This document shows positions 23,695 through 34,345 of a stretch of DNA of 64,000 nucleotides, in pieces. Location of the stretch: NCBI GenBank assembly GCA_018873225.1, contig JAEILZ010000009.1:1417501-1481500 (forward strand), in the 5' to 3' direction. Numbering within the stretch: the stretch's first letter is position 1; every line of letters begins with the position of its first letter. The notes under the pieces were generated by a model. The model searched no databases, had not been told where the DNA came from, and was given only the letters and a program-made list of their open reading frames with translations. The translations under genes were made by a program, and so were the position numbers. This stretch comes from [Phialemoniopsis] sp. UDSM-2020. Taxonomy: Eukaryota > Ascomycota > Sordariomycetes > Thyridiales > Thyridiaceae.

Positions 23695-25827
23695 GACATT
23701 GCAGCTTTGGGAGCCCTCGGGACAGGAGCAGAGAGGGCACGGCTTTTGATATTTAAGGGAGACACATGGCTTTCCCACTACCCCTTTGGACCCGAAATGG
23801 CGGGATTCACCAGAACTTTCTTTTTGGCCGTTCCAACACCGGATTGGCGGGCTGACAAAGATCAACGACGACAGTGCATTAGCTGCCATGTCTAGGCCCC
23901 AACGGCATCCAACAGATGGCCCCGAAACCCTTGGACAGGACTCCACTCCTGGTAAGGCTCCCCCTAAAGCGGTACGGTGTAGCGTGTCTATCCGTCCCCA
24001 TGACAAAAAGGAACGAGACAACAGAGCGAGCAGGGCCACACACCGAAACTTTCACGCTGGAGAAATGAGAAGTCGGTGAGCCTAAGACATGTGCCCCTCC
24101 ATCCATGGGTGTTTTCTACCGAATTGGCGAGACTGGCTGGGACCACCGGAAGGCTCCTCCTGAGCAGGGGGCCACCCCGGTCCTCTGGACCAGATGCAGG
24201 CCCCCGGTACATCTTCAGGCACCGTTAGGAGATCATCACTCCCGGTTCCCAACAGACGGATGGCGTTGCATGAGGAATTACCACCTGGCGCTGGGCTGCG
24301 TTGGCTTGACTGGGTTCGTGTGAAGAGAACCAGTCACTGCAGATGCGGACCATCACCTGCCTCCGCTACTTCTGGAACACAACCTCCCCCAACCTCATGG
24401 CTGATGGCTCATTCCGGTGTCGCTTGGCAATGGGTAGGACGTGTCTGGTTTGACAAGTACAACACCCGGGGTCGGATGTTGCGCAATCAGATCCTTCTTA
24501 CTCCACGAGAAGTGCCGCGAGACCCATTCTGCGAGCCTCATCCGCACCTTTGTTGCTCGTGGTTCTACTCCGTATCTGCTGAGATGGAGGCCATTTGGAC
24601 CATACCGTGGCTTGATTGTGCTATGACAATGTCAATCCGCAATTTGTCACGTCAATGATAGTTCCAGACATGGCTATTAATGCCTGAATCCACAGTACCA
24701 GAGCACAAATTGAGGTGGTAGTAAGCTCACCCTCACCGCTTATTTGACTGTTTGCGTTGCGTGTTCCGGGACCCCTCCCGCCCAGTGTGGAGGTGCGTCC
24801 AGGTCATCCAGGTCGCACAACAACACCTCATTGATGGGTCATGCAGAAAGCCACACGCTCAAACAGGGTTAAACGCGGTCTGGGTTGACTCTGTGCTTGC
24901 CCGGCATTTTCCCTCTTGTATGTAGTTCGCTATACACGTAGACGGTAGCACTACGTAATGCAACAGGATGGTACATTGAAGAATGGCACTGCCATGATGA
25001 CTGGCTGAAGCGAAGCTCTATCACAGGCAACCCGATTTAGGGAGCTTTGAAGTATGCCAGCTGAGAAAAGCAAAAGAAATCATCATACAGGCTATCATTG
25101 CTTTTGAACGATATCACGTACTAAGGCAGGCAGATATTACCACGAGCCCGGTGCTCAAGCTCGGATACAGGGACAGACATGAGGAAAGTACCTACTTATT
25201 TTATTTAGGTATTTGAATTAATGCTGGCGCGACAGGCAGTCGTCATATGTGATGGATGATGACGGATCACAACTTGGACATACTCTATCGAGCAAACATC
25301 AGCCACCCGCAAACCATGCTACACCATGCTGAGATCTTGTCAGATTTCTGTATCAGTGTGACCGTAAATCATGGGTATAGTATGTGTACCCGCCCGAGAA
25401 GACTGGTTCTGGCTTCTTCGGTACATTGCTGGTGTCCCCCGAGTTCTATCGGAAACTCAAGAGGATTCTGACGTGCCAATTCAGGGAAAAAGGAGCCGAG
25501 TTCAAGGCCAATATCTCGTATCACAAAGGGGACCGCATTTGCAGAAACAGCCAGTATAATTTTGTGTCACTCTTCACCTCTAGGTGAGAATTGACTTTTC
25601 GTCCCCAGTTTGTCTCCGTTTCCAGGTCACAATACGGGCCTCAGAAGGAGGTACCGGTTGGATTTGAGAAAATCAAACCTGCGCCAGTGCTGTGGATCTT
25701 GTATGCGAGAATATGGGTGCCACCATTGGCAAGATCGTTCGGCCGAACAAATCTGGACTGAGTGCAAAGATGCTTCAAAGACAACTTCCCCAGGCTCTAA
25801 TCCCTCCTCTCCCTCTGCTCCCTAGCC
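23695..25827. other. Intergenic, 2.1 kb
   Basis: F-box promoter side and eS21 3' side. I see several short open frames near 25250-25825 but no domain, splice pair or family match that would support a gene. Confidence 0.45.
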
Positions 25828-26149
25828 TTAGCGCTGGGCAGACCAGACGCTCTTCAGGTATCCATCCCGTTGAAGCAGGCGGTTCATCGAGTCGTCGGCC
25901 TCACCCATGGCGCGGACGAAGCCGGACAGGGCGTAGATCTGGTTGTCGCCGGCAATGGCACGGCCGTCCTCGGAGACCTTGGCAACGGCAATCTGAACAG
26001 AGGCGTGGTCGTCGGCGCGGATGATGCGGTTGGAGGCGCTGCACTTGCGCGGAACGTAACTATTGCCGGGTCAGCTGCATGGCCTCCCCATGAGGAGGTC
26101 CATTCCTGTTTGCTTACAGCTCGACGAGCTCTCCCTTGTCGTTCTCCAT
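25828..26149 (-). CDS. RPS21: 40S ribosomal protein eS21
   Basis: Small-subunit ribosomal protein eS21, 87 residues, the same length as the yeast protein. Exons are 26149-26118 and 26059-25828, with an intron 26117-26060 (GTAAGC donor, AATAG acceptor). The protein begins [18 protein letters not shown] and continues [16 protein letters not shown], a highly conserved family signature. The C-terminus SVWSAQR is also typical. A further intron lies in the 5' UTR (26241-26182), and CACGTG/telobox motifs lie further upstream. It is too short and too interrupted to be visible as a single open frame. Confidence 0.96.
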
Positions 26150-26181
26150 TTTGATTTGAGTTGAACCGTTGAAATTGAGGA

Positions 26182-26241
26182 CTAAACAGGCCTATGTCAG
26201 TTCGGTAATCGCAGATTTCGTCGGTCGGGCGTCAAACGTAC
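26182..26241 (-). other. Probable 5' UTR intron of RPS21
   Basis: A GTACGT donor, a CTGAC branch-like sequence and a TTTAG acceptor lie 33 bp before the ATG on the minus strand. Leader introns are common in fungal ribosomal protein genes. Confidence 0.55.
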
Positions 26242-26392
26242 AGGCGAGGGAATGGTTGCTTGTCGCTGGTCACCGATCGAGGTTGAGGTGGTCGAGGTTG
26301 AAAATTATTACGCCGAAAACACGATAAGTTGTGGTGCCCCACCAAGGAATTGCGAGGGTGCGAATTCTGAATGTGGCATTGGGGTAGCCCTT

Positions 26393-26418
26393 CACGTGAC
26401 ATTAAACCCTAGCACGTG
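26393..26418 (-). promoter_or_regulatory. Two CACGTG boxes flanking a telobox, RPS21 promoter
   Basis: CACGTG occurs at 26393-26398 and 26413-26418, with AACCCTA at 26405-26411 between them. These match the binding cores of Cbf1 and Tbf1, regulators of ribosomal protein genes in yeasts other than Saccharomyces (established). They lie about 150 bp upstream of the leader intron. Confidence 0.5.
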
Positions 26419-27368
26419 ATGGAGCCCTACGGACGCGCGCTCTCGACAGCAGACCGGCAGTATCTGGTGTGCAAAGGGAACTCATGAGATGATTATAGAT
26501 GTTTAGAGCAAACTCATTTGGATATTCTCACATTGTTAAGCAAGGCAGGCATGAAATTTGTCTGTTAAACTTTTGTTGACTGGCATCCTTTCTCCAACCT
26601 GTATGTTCAGTCTAGATGCGGCCCATGCGGGACAAGCCCGGAATTTCTCACTTAGGTAATGGAGGCCAGCCAGCGGAGTGTTCCGACTCGATGGTGTACA
26701 AGACATGGGTACAGGCTGTGGAGTGTTCACATTGTACAGTGCCAATGCGAATAAGCAGGCAAATGTGCCTGTAAGACAAAGCCTTTTAACGCCTTGAATA
26801 AATACCATAAGGATGTGTCACCAGCCCTCGCTAACATGAATAGGATGGCATTTCTGAGCTTGCAGGGATTTCCAGCATGCATATTGTAATCACACGGTTT
26901 GAGGCGGACCACCTGAAGTAGGATCCAAGGTCATGAGTGAACCAGATACCTGAACTCTGGGCGGCTGCTTCACTAAAGTAGGTATTTTGTTTTGGGAACA
27001 CTCAAGAATTGTGCAGTGTTTTCCATGTATTTTATGATTTCCTTTCAACAAAGAAGGAATGTGAAACACGATGTTGGGGTGTCTTTCTCAATGCTATTTT
27101 AAGTGCTTCCGCGTAAAGCTGATGGAAATTACCAATTACAGGCAGGCCCCCAACTTACACTAGATGATCCACTGTACTACTGTTCTGCACCCCATCTAAA
27201 AGTCGCTGCTTCATGGATGTATTGTTCAACGTCACATTTGCGCGACACTGCTGTTTCGAGAGCCACAGAGACCGGAACATTCGAACACACGCTGCTTTTT
27301 CGTGGCGATCGTCGTTGGACATTCCTCTACTCCAGCATGCGAGGGCGCTGCCCCTAGATGGAGGCAAG
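26419..27368. other. Divergent intergenic region, RPS21 / RBR ligase
   Basis: No gene supported. The frame of the RBR gene is open from 27213, but the first 52 codons look like leader sequence. Confidence 0.45.
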
Positions 27369-29447
27369 ATGGTCTTCTCATCACTTCTTGGCCAGTCTGC
27401 CGATCGCAGCGCTCGACCCCCAACGGGCCGGCCCAAGCCGTCACCGGCATCGAGCAACACTTCAGTCATGACAGCCTCCTCTGCCGGCCACGGAAGTACC
27501 GGGACGCTCACTCCTGTCTCGACTGGTCCGCCGGACTATATATCCGACGAGGCACAGCTCCGACCGCTGCCGCCCGACGCCCCTGACTTGCGCGAGCTCA
27601 ACAACAGCCTCGAGGCGCTGGCCACCGTCTTTCCCGATGTGCAGATCGACGTCTTCCGCGAGATGCTGTCGAGCTTTGAAGGCGAGTCGCGGCTTGCCTT
27701 GGTGGCGGACGCGCTGCTCAAGAACAGAGTCACCTGGGTCAAGGGGCGATGGAAGGCTATCGATAAGGAGAAGAGGAGGCCGTCCCATAATGACACTCAA
27801 CCTTCTCGTCATGTGCAACGGAACTGCGCTATGTCGATACCAAAGAACGAGGTTTTTCGAAGTACGGCTTACAAGAAGGCGGCCAGGACGTTGGCGTGGC
27901 ACGAGTTCAAGGGTCTATCTCGCTCTACTATCAATGCTGTTCTGGCGGAGCAGAACTATTCATATTTGGAGGCTCGACGAGAGCTCGTTGCCCTCTCTTC
28001 CAAATCCTGGCGCTTCACCATATCTTCACTCTTTCTACGTCGCAAACCGGTCACGTCAGGAGAGGCTGAGAATCACCCCCTGATCATCTGGAGATCGTCC
28101 GGTCAAGGCTCCATCATACCCAGCATCAAGTCTACCGGCAACGAAGAGCTGGACCAGGAGTTGTTCAGAGAGCTGATCCAGCCGTTGAAGACCCGTGCGA
28201 GGAGGAAACAAGAAGAGTCTGACCGGACAGTGGCGCTCGAAATCAACGCGGCGGAGGCCGAGGAATGCGATGCCACGTACGAGTGCGCCTGTTGCTTCAC
28301 GACAGCGACTTTCGAGGAGTTTACAACATGTAATGCGGAGGGCCACATGATATGCTTCCGCTGCGTCCAGCACTCTATAACAGAGGCTGTGTTCGGGCAG
28401 GGCTGGCATCGAAGCATAGAAAAAGAGACCGGCACGTTGAGATGCCCCGCTGTCGACTCGACAGAGTGCGAAGGTTGTGTATCCTCAGACCAGCTTCATC
28501 GCGCTATGCTGGAGGAGCAGAAGGGTGCTGAGATCATGCACAAACTGGAGCAACGGCTCGCTGAACACAGTCTGCTGTCTTCCCAGCTCCCTCTCGTCAG
28601 GTGTCCCTTCTGCGACTACGCGGAAGTTGACGACATCTATCTCTCACCCCAAGAGTCTCAGCTGCGTCTGCGGGCCGACAGCGTCTATTCTCTGATTCTC
28701 CTCCTTCTCATTGTCGGCATGATCCCCTTCCTCCTCCCAATCATCCTCGTGTCTTCCTTCTTGGCGCTACTCCTCAGCTCCAAGAAGACGTTTGGAGACT
28801 ACGTCATCAACGCGCTCTCCGCCGCGCTGACTCGGCACCGGCGGCGGCGAAGGGGCTCCAAGTTCACCTGCCAGAACCCGTCGTGCGGACGCGTCTCTTG
28901 CCTGAGCTGCTCCAAGGAGTGGGCCGACATCCACGTCTGCCACGAGTCCTCCCTCGTCGCCCTGCGCACCCAGGTCGAGCAGGCCATGAGCATGGCCATC
29001 AAGCGCGTCTGCCCCCGCTGCAATACGTCGTTCGTCAAGAACGCCGGCTGCAACAAGCTGACCTGCCCCTGCGGCTACAAGATGTGCTACGTCTGCCGCA
29101 AGGACATTGGCGGCAGCGACGGCGCCGAGGACGTCGGGTACCGCCACTTTTGCGAGCACTTCCGGCCCGAGGGCGACCCGCGCCAGTGCAAGGAGTGCAA
29201 CAAGTGCAACCTCTGGGAGTCGGAGAACACCGAGGCCGTCCTGGCGGCGGCCAAGCGCGAGGCCGAGAAGAAGTGGAAGGAGATGGAGCAGCGCGAGCTC
29301 TCCGGCTCGGAGCGCGCCTTTCTCGAGACGGGCGTCGCCGCCAAGAAGGGGCCCGGCGAGCAGAGTTTCGAGGGCGCGATATTCAGGGGCAAGATGCCGA
29401 CCGTCGCGGAGCTGTGCGACTTGGTCATTGAGACGGTCTTTGTATGA
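27369..29447 (+). CDS. RNF216/TRIAD3-like RBR E3 ubiquitin ligase with a membrane segment
   Basis: RING-BRcat-Rcat ubiquitin ligase, single exon, 692 residues from the ATG at 27369. A CUE-like ubiquitin-binding helix bundle lies at about residues 78-118 (LEALATVFPDVQIDVFREML). RING1 starts at about residue 304 (YECACCFTTATFEEFTTCNA), with the EAVFGQG motif seen in RNF216 relatives. BRcat begins at about 412 (CPFCDYAE). Rcat is at about 548-600 (CPRCNTSFVKNAGCNKLTC), where Cys561 is the predicted ubiquitin-accepting cysteine. Unusually, a hydrophobic block of about 33 residues (440-472, LILLLLIVGMIPFLLPIILV and onward) interrupts BRcat before CQNPSCGRVSCLSC. This predicts a membrane-anchored ligase, probably with both halves cytosolic. 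A longer N-terminus from 27213 cannot be excluded. Confidence 0.88.
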   Translation: MVFSSLLGQSADRSARPPTGRPKPSPASSNTSVMTASSAGHGSTGTLTPVSTGPPDYISDEAQLRPLPPDAPDLRELNNSLEALATVFPDVQIDVFREMLSSFEGESRLALVADALLKNRVTWVKGRWKAIDKEKRRPSHNDTQPSRHVQRNCAMSIPKNEVFRSTAYKKAARTLAWHEFKGLSRSTINAVLAEQNYSYLEARRELVALSSKSWRFTISSLFLRRKPVTSGEAENHPLIIWRSSGQGSIIPSIKSTGNEELDQELFRELIQPLKTRARRKQEESDRTVALEINAAEAEECDATYECACCFTTATFEEFTTCNAEGHMICFRCVQHSITEAVFGQGWHRSIEKETGTLRCPAVDSTECEGCVSSDQLHRAMLEEQKGAEIMHKLEQRLAEHSLLSSQLPLVRCPFCDYAEVDDIYLSPQESQLRLRADSVYSLILLLLIVGMIPFLLPIILVSSFLALLLSSKKTFGDYVINALSAALTRHRRRRRGSKFTCQNPSCGRVSCLSCSKEWADIHVCHESSLVALRTQVEQAMSMAIKRVCPRCNTSFVKNAGCNKLTCPCGYKMCYVCRKDIGGSDGAEDVGYRHFCEHFRPEGDPRQCKECNKCNLWESENTEAVLAAAKREAEKKWKEMEQRELSGSERAFLETGVAAKKGPGEQSFEGAIFRGKMPTVAELCDLVIETVFV

Positions 29448-30076
29448 TGCACGAATGCACACGACTCTTATTGCCTTCTCCACTCGATTTGTTCGATGCA
29501 TTTCAGCTTAACGATTCCACGGCGGCTTCATTCACATACTTGAATCCTTTACTTGTCCTAATCTTATTTGAACCCTTCCACCTCCCCTCGGATATCCGAG
29601 AGAGAGAGAGGTCGGGTCTGGCATATAGTGTTTCACAGCAAGCATTGCATTTACTGGTACAGGAGGCGCAACCACGGCACGGAACGAAGAATGGGAGCGT
29701 GTATGTACATCGATTCCCCAAATGACAGCAATAAGACTAGAAGCGGTCCTTGGTATGGCCCGAACGGGTGGTGTTTGGAGATAAGAGCACCCACGATGAA
29801 CTGTAATCAACTAATACGCAATTCATTCGCGTTTTCGTTCTTGCATCATATGATAGACCTATTTTGAATGATCTGTTCAAGACTCCTACGCAATCGTGAC
29901 TTTAGACACAAAATACTCATACAAAAACGCCCCCAAAGCGGCATCGTTTCCAGGATGTCCACATCCAAAAGAACCAGCCGGTTCTATCATCTCCAAGCTG
30001 TTAAAAAGCATGGTTGCTCACATGTATGCAAGACAAGATCTTCTTTTCCGTTTCCAAACATTGCCCATCACCCCCT
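29448..30076. other. Intergenic, convergent 3' ends
   Basis: 3' UTRs of the RBR gene and FOX2. A 40-codon minus-strand frame near 29895-30020 has AT-rich third positions unlike the neighbouring genes and is not called. Confidence 0.5.
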
Positions 30077-33000
30077 TTACAGCTTACCCTTGCCGTTAGG
30101 GTCGACGAGCTCGGCGGCAGCACCGCCAATGGCCAGCTTGCCCGTCTCCTTGACCTTGGTCTGGAAGATGACCTTGCCGCCCTCCTTCCACATCTCGGTG
30201 ACGAGGGTCTCGCCGGGCAGAACGGTGCCGGCGAAGCGCACCTTGATGTTCTTGAAGGCGCCGAAGCGCTCGTAGACGGCCTTGCCGGCGATGCCGAAGA
30301 AGCACAGGCCGTGCAGAATGGGGACCTTGAAGCCGCCCATCTTGGCGAAGCTGGGGTCGACGTGCAGAGGGCTGGAGGGAAGATACACGGTTAGTCTCCA
30401 CCATCTCTTATGGTTGAATAGGGGTTCTTACTTGTAGTCACCACTCAGGCGGTACAGCGCAGCCTGCTCCTCGGTCGTCTTCTCCTCAACGACAACATCG
30501 GGGGCACGCTTGGGAGGTGCGTTAGCGGCAGTAGCAGCACCGCGCTCGCTTCCCTTCTTGTCACCGCCGAAGCCGCCGCAACCGCGGAGGAACACAACAG
30601 ACTCGTTGTAGAAGACCTCCTCGTTCGTCTTGGCGTTGACAGTAGTGACGCCATAGCGAACGACGGCAGCGCGGCCCTTGTCCACGACCTCGATGAGCTT
30701 GCCGTAGTTCTTGAGGTTGGCAGCGGTGGGGACAGGGTACTTCTTGACCTCTAGGTACTGCTCGCCGTGCAGGAGCATCATGGGGCTGAAGTTGGGCACA
30801 ATGTCATCGAATGAGAACGGCATCTCGGCATCGAAAGGAGGAATGACACCGAAGGTCGGGATGACCTGGAAGTCGTCTGCACCCTCACTAATAAAAGTGT
30901 CAGTATATAGAAACCCTACATATTCGTTTAGAAAAATGCTTACAAGATGTACTTGAGGTCAGTCCTCTTTGCACCGACGCCAAGGTTGTAGAGCATCGAG
31001 TCACGGTCGGTGTACTTGAACTCGGTTCCATTGGACTTGGCGTTCTGGGCGGCCTTGATGGCTTCAAGGTACTTGCTACCGGAAGACGAGTCACTCTTCT
31101 AAGGAGCACAAAACACATGAGTATCAGTAAACGATCATTGCTAGACTATCGCGCATCTTCTATGCGCACAAGAAGGGAACTATTATACAAGGAAAATGAT
31201 CATTTTTTCATACCTTGGCAGAGCCCTTCTTGTTGTCGATGTTGGCCATGATCCTCTCGACACTGTCGTTGGTCTTTGTGGGGTAGTCGGCGCGACCATC
31301 GTCGAAGTTGGTGATTTCCTTCCAGTGTTTAAGGACCTCCTCGGGGGTCAGGGGCACGTCTACGGGGAAGCCGTGGCCACCGGTGCGCTGCCACCTGGTG
31401 TGTCCGATCCAGCCACTGCCAGTCTCGTAGATGCGTCCGGTGGGGTCCTTGGGGCCCTTCTCGGCGCTGAGGGCGAGGACGAGAGGAGCGATGTACTCGG
31501 GCTTGAAGGCCTGCACCAGCTCCTCGGGCAGGATGGTTCGGGTCATGGCCGTGCCGGCGTTGGGGGCAATGACGTTGGCATAAATGTTGTACTTCTGTCC
31601 CTCCCAGGCTAGAGCCTTGGTGAAGCCAATAATGCCGGCTTTCTGTTATGAGATCAGTATTTTGCACTTGGAATTTAAGTAGAAGGGATGAACTTACGGC
31701 AGCGGCGTAGTTGGCTTGACCGAAGTTGCCATAGATACCACTAGTGGAAGTGGTGTTGATGATGCGACCATACTTCTGCTTCAGGAAGTGAGGCCAGGCG
31801 GCCTTGGTGACCTTGTAGGTACCACGGGCGTGCACGTTGAGGACAGGGTCCCAGAGGCTGTCGTCCATGTTGTTGAAGGCCTTGTCCCGCAGGATGCCGG
31901 CATTGTTGACAATGATATCGATACGGCCAAAGGCATCAATAGCGGCCTTGACAACGGCGTCGCCGTCCTCGGCAGAAGCCTTGACACCGGCAGCCTTGCC
32001 TCCAGACTTCTTGATCTCGTTGACAACGTCATCGGGGTTAACGAGATCGTTGACTACGACCGAGGCGCCGTACTTGGCAAAGGCTAAGCAGTAGGCCCGG
32101 CCAATACCGGCACCTCCGCCGGTGACCAGAGCAACGCGGCCCTTGAAGTCAGGCTCGGGGCCCTGCTCATTGGAACCCATCTTGGTCGACTCCTCGAGCA
32201 AAGACAGGAAGTCGTTGGGGCCGCTGGGATATTGGGGCTTGGAGAAGTCAACAACCTGATCCCACTTCTTGAGGACCGCGCCGGGTGTGTAGGTCTGGTC
32301 GCACTTAAGGAGCTGACCTCCGGATCGCTGCCATCGAATCTGGGCAGCATGGCCACCGCCAACGTCGAAGATGGAGCCAGTCACATTCTCGTTGCTCTTG
32401 TGGACCAGGACGGCCACAAAGGGAACAACCCACTCAGGCTTCATGAGGTCAAGCATGTCCGGGGGCAGAATGGTCTCGGTCATGCGGCTAGCAGCCATAG
32501 GTGCAATGACGTTGCAGAGAATGTTGTACTTGATGCCCTCCTTGGCGAGGGTCTCGGTGAAGCCAACCTGGGCCATCTTGGCAGCCGAGTAGTTGGTCTG
32601 GCCAAAGTTGCCGAAGAGACCGGCGGCAGAGGCGGTGTTGATGACACGGCCGTACTTTTGTTTCCTGAAGTAAGGCCACGCTGCCCGTGCGCACTTGTAT
32701 GCTCCCTTGACGTGGACCTTGAAGATCAGGTCCCAGTCCTCGTCCTTCATGTTCTTGAAGCTGACATCCCGGAGGATACCGGCGTTGTTGATCAGCACAT
32801 CAACACGTCCGAACGCCTTAATGGCGGTCTCGATAATCTTGTCGCCATTCTCGACTGAGTCGTAGTTGGCAACGGCCTTGCCGCCAGCAGCCTTGATCTC
32901 GTTCACGACAACATCCGCAGCCTACAGTAACAGATCCTATTAGCAACGAGGTACAGAGCGAGGCAGTAGAGTGGGCGGCGCAATTCACCTTATGCGATGT

Positions 33001-33147
33001 GCCTTCGCCCTTGAAAGAGCCACCGAGATCGTTGACAACGACGCTCGCACCACGCGAAGCAAAGAACATGCAGTAAGCCTTGCCGAGGCCACCGCCGGCT
33101 CCAGTGACGACCACGACCTGGTCGTCGAACCGCAATTGATCGGCCAT
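30077..33147 (-). CDS. FOX2: FOX2, peroxisomal multifunctional beta-oxidation enzyme (MFE-2)
   Basis: Catalyses the second and third steps of fatty-acid beta-oxidation: (3R)-specific enoyl-CoA hydratase plus (3R)-hydroxyacyl-CoA dehydrogenase. Six exons: 33147-32989, 32921-31698, 31642-31214, 31098-30944, 30887-30432 and 30371-30077. All junctions have matching phase, and the product is 905 residues. Two short-chain dehydrogenase domains occupy about 1-300 and 310-600. Each has a TGxxxGxG nucleotide loop ([22 protein letters not shown]), NNAG and YxxxK (YSAAK; YAAA-K, split by the second intron). The C-terminal hydratase-2 hot-dog domain has the catalytic D806-x4-H811 motif in GDYNPLHVDP. The last three residues are GKL, a weak PTS1-like tripeptide. 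A CCGAGG element lies 307 bp upstream. Confidence 0.96.
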
Positions 33148-34345
33148 GGTGTGTGTGAGTGTGTGTAGACGCTTGGAGGATGGGGTATATGAGAAGAATC
33201 AACAATGAATAGAAAGGCGTTGAGGAAGCAAAACACCTTGCGTCTAAGAAGATGTTGTGTAGGAGAAGTTGCGTCAAGAGGTGAGAGTCAGGCAAGGGAG
33301 AATGCAAGACAAAAGTATCGAGGTGAGTTTTGTACTTTGGTTTTGATGCATGTGGTAATCGGGCCAATGTCCCGGCCCGGCAACTGACTTGGGATTTTGG
33401 TGGCAGGATTTGGAGAAGCCCCCTGGAGCTACAGCGCAGTGAAGCACAGCAAGCCGAGGCACCTTTTCAGAGCCCGCATGATTGCCGAGCGACCACCTGG
33501 ACACTTGGCCCCACTCTGGCAAGCTCACCAACGCTGGTGTGACGGGGGTGGGTTGTGGGGAAAACCACCGTAAAAGCCACTGAAGCATCAATCTCTGGAG
33601 CTCGGTCCAAACCAGCGTGGTCAGCGGAGACGGCGGGGGGTCGACTGGGTGACCCTGACTTTAGTGCAGTCCGTCACCTAAACTTAGGTACCTGTCGTCA
33701 TCCCCTACAACGCTTTTCACATGCCAGAATATGAAGTCATTCCTCTGCATAGTAAGCCGCATTATTTTACCTAAAGTAGCACGAGAAGGTAAAAGTACAC
33801 CAATTGCAAAGCACATCCAGCTTTACATCTGATTCCTGACAAAGACGCCGGGGGCAGTGAATGAAATGCTTACTGCGATTTCGTTACTCGTTGTAGATTA
33901 TCGCCAGAAACTCCATGTTTGCCATACAGTCTGTCTCGCTTGGTGAGTTTCGGCATGGGAGAAAATGGCCGGGAATCTCGCGGGCTCTAGATTACCCGCC
34001 TTGATTTTACCCGATTCGTGCTGTGCTGCAAATCCAGCCAGATTCCTACTGGTTAACACAACGCCTAGAGTCCAGGACCTCCAAGCGCTGCACCCCGCAC
34101 CCCACATTTCACCACTCTCATTCAGCCTTGCCATAGCCATTTCTCGTCAAAGAACGGCTATTAGAAAACAAGGCTGGGCCTGGCACTCAGAATACCGTTA
34201 CTAAATGCGCGAAAACAAAGTCCGATCGCGGAGACAAATAAATATCGTATAACAATTCGAGTCTTGGTTCTGTAAACTTTGTTTCTATTGCAAAGGAAAC
34301 TCGAGAGAAAACAAGATTTCCTCCAAGCTCCGGGTTGTCGCAACG
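33148..34345. other. Divergent intergenic region, FOX2 / glycerate-kinase-like gene
   Basis: 1.2 kb control region. No coding support. One fatty-acid-response-like element is listed separately. Confidence 0.5.
33454..33459 (-). promoter_or_regulatory. CCTCGG motif upstream of FOX2 (FarA/FarB-type)
   Basis: CCTCGG on the FOX2 strand, 307 bp from the start codon. This is the core recognised by the fungal fatty-acid regulators FarA/FarB, which control beta-oxidation genes. Only one copy was seen, so the call is tentative. Confidence 0.4.

Noticed and set aside
29895..30020. 40-codon minus-strand frame in the FOX2 3' region
   Set aside because: Third codon positions are AT-rich, unlike every confirmed gene here, and it lies in the expected FOX2 3' UTR.
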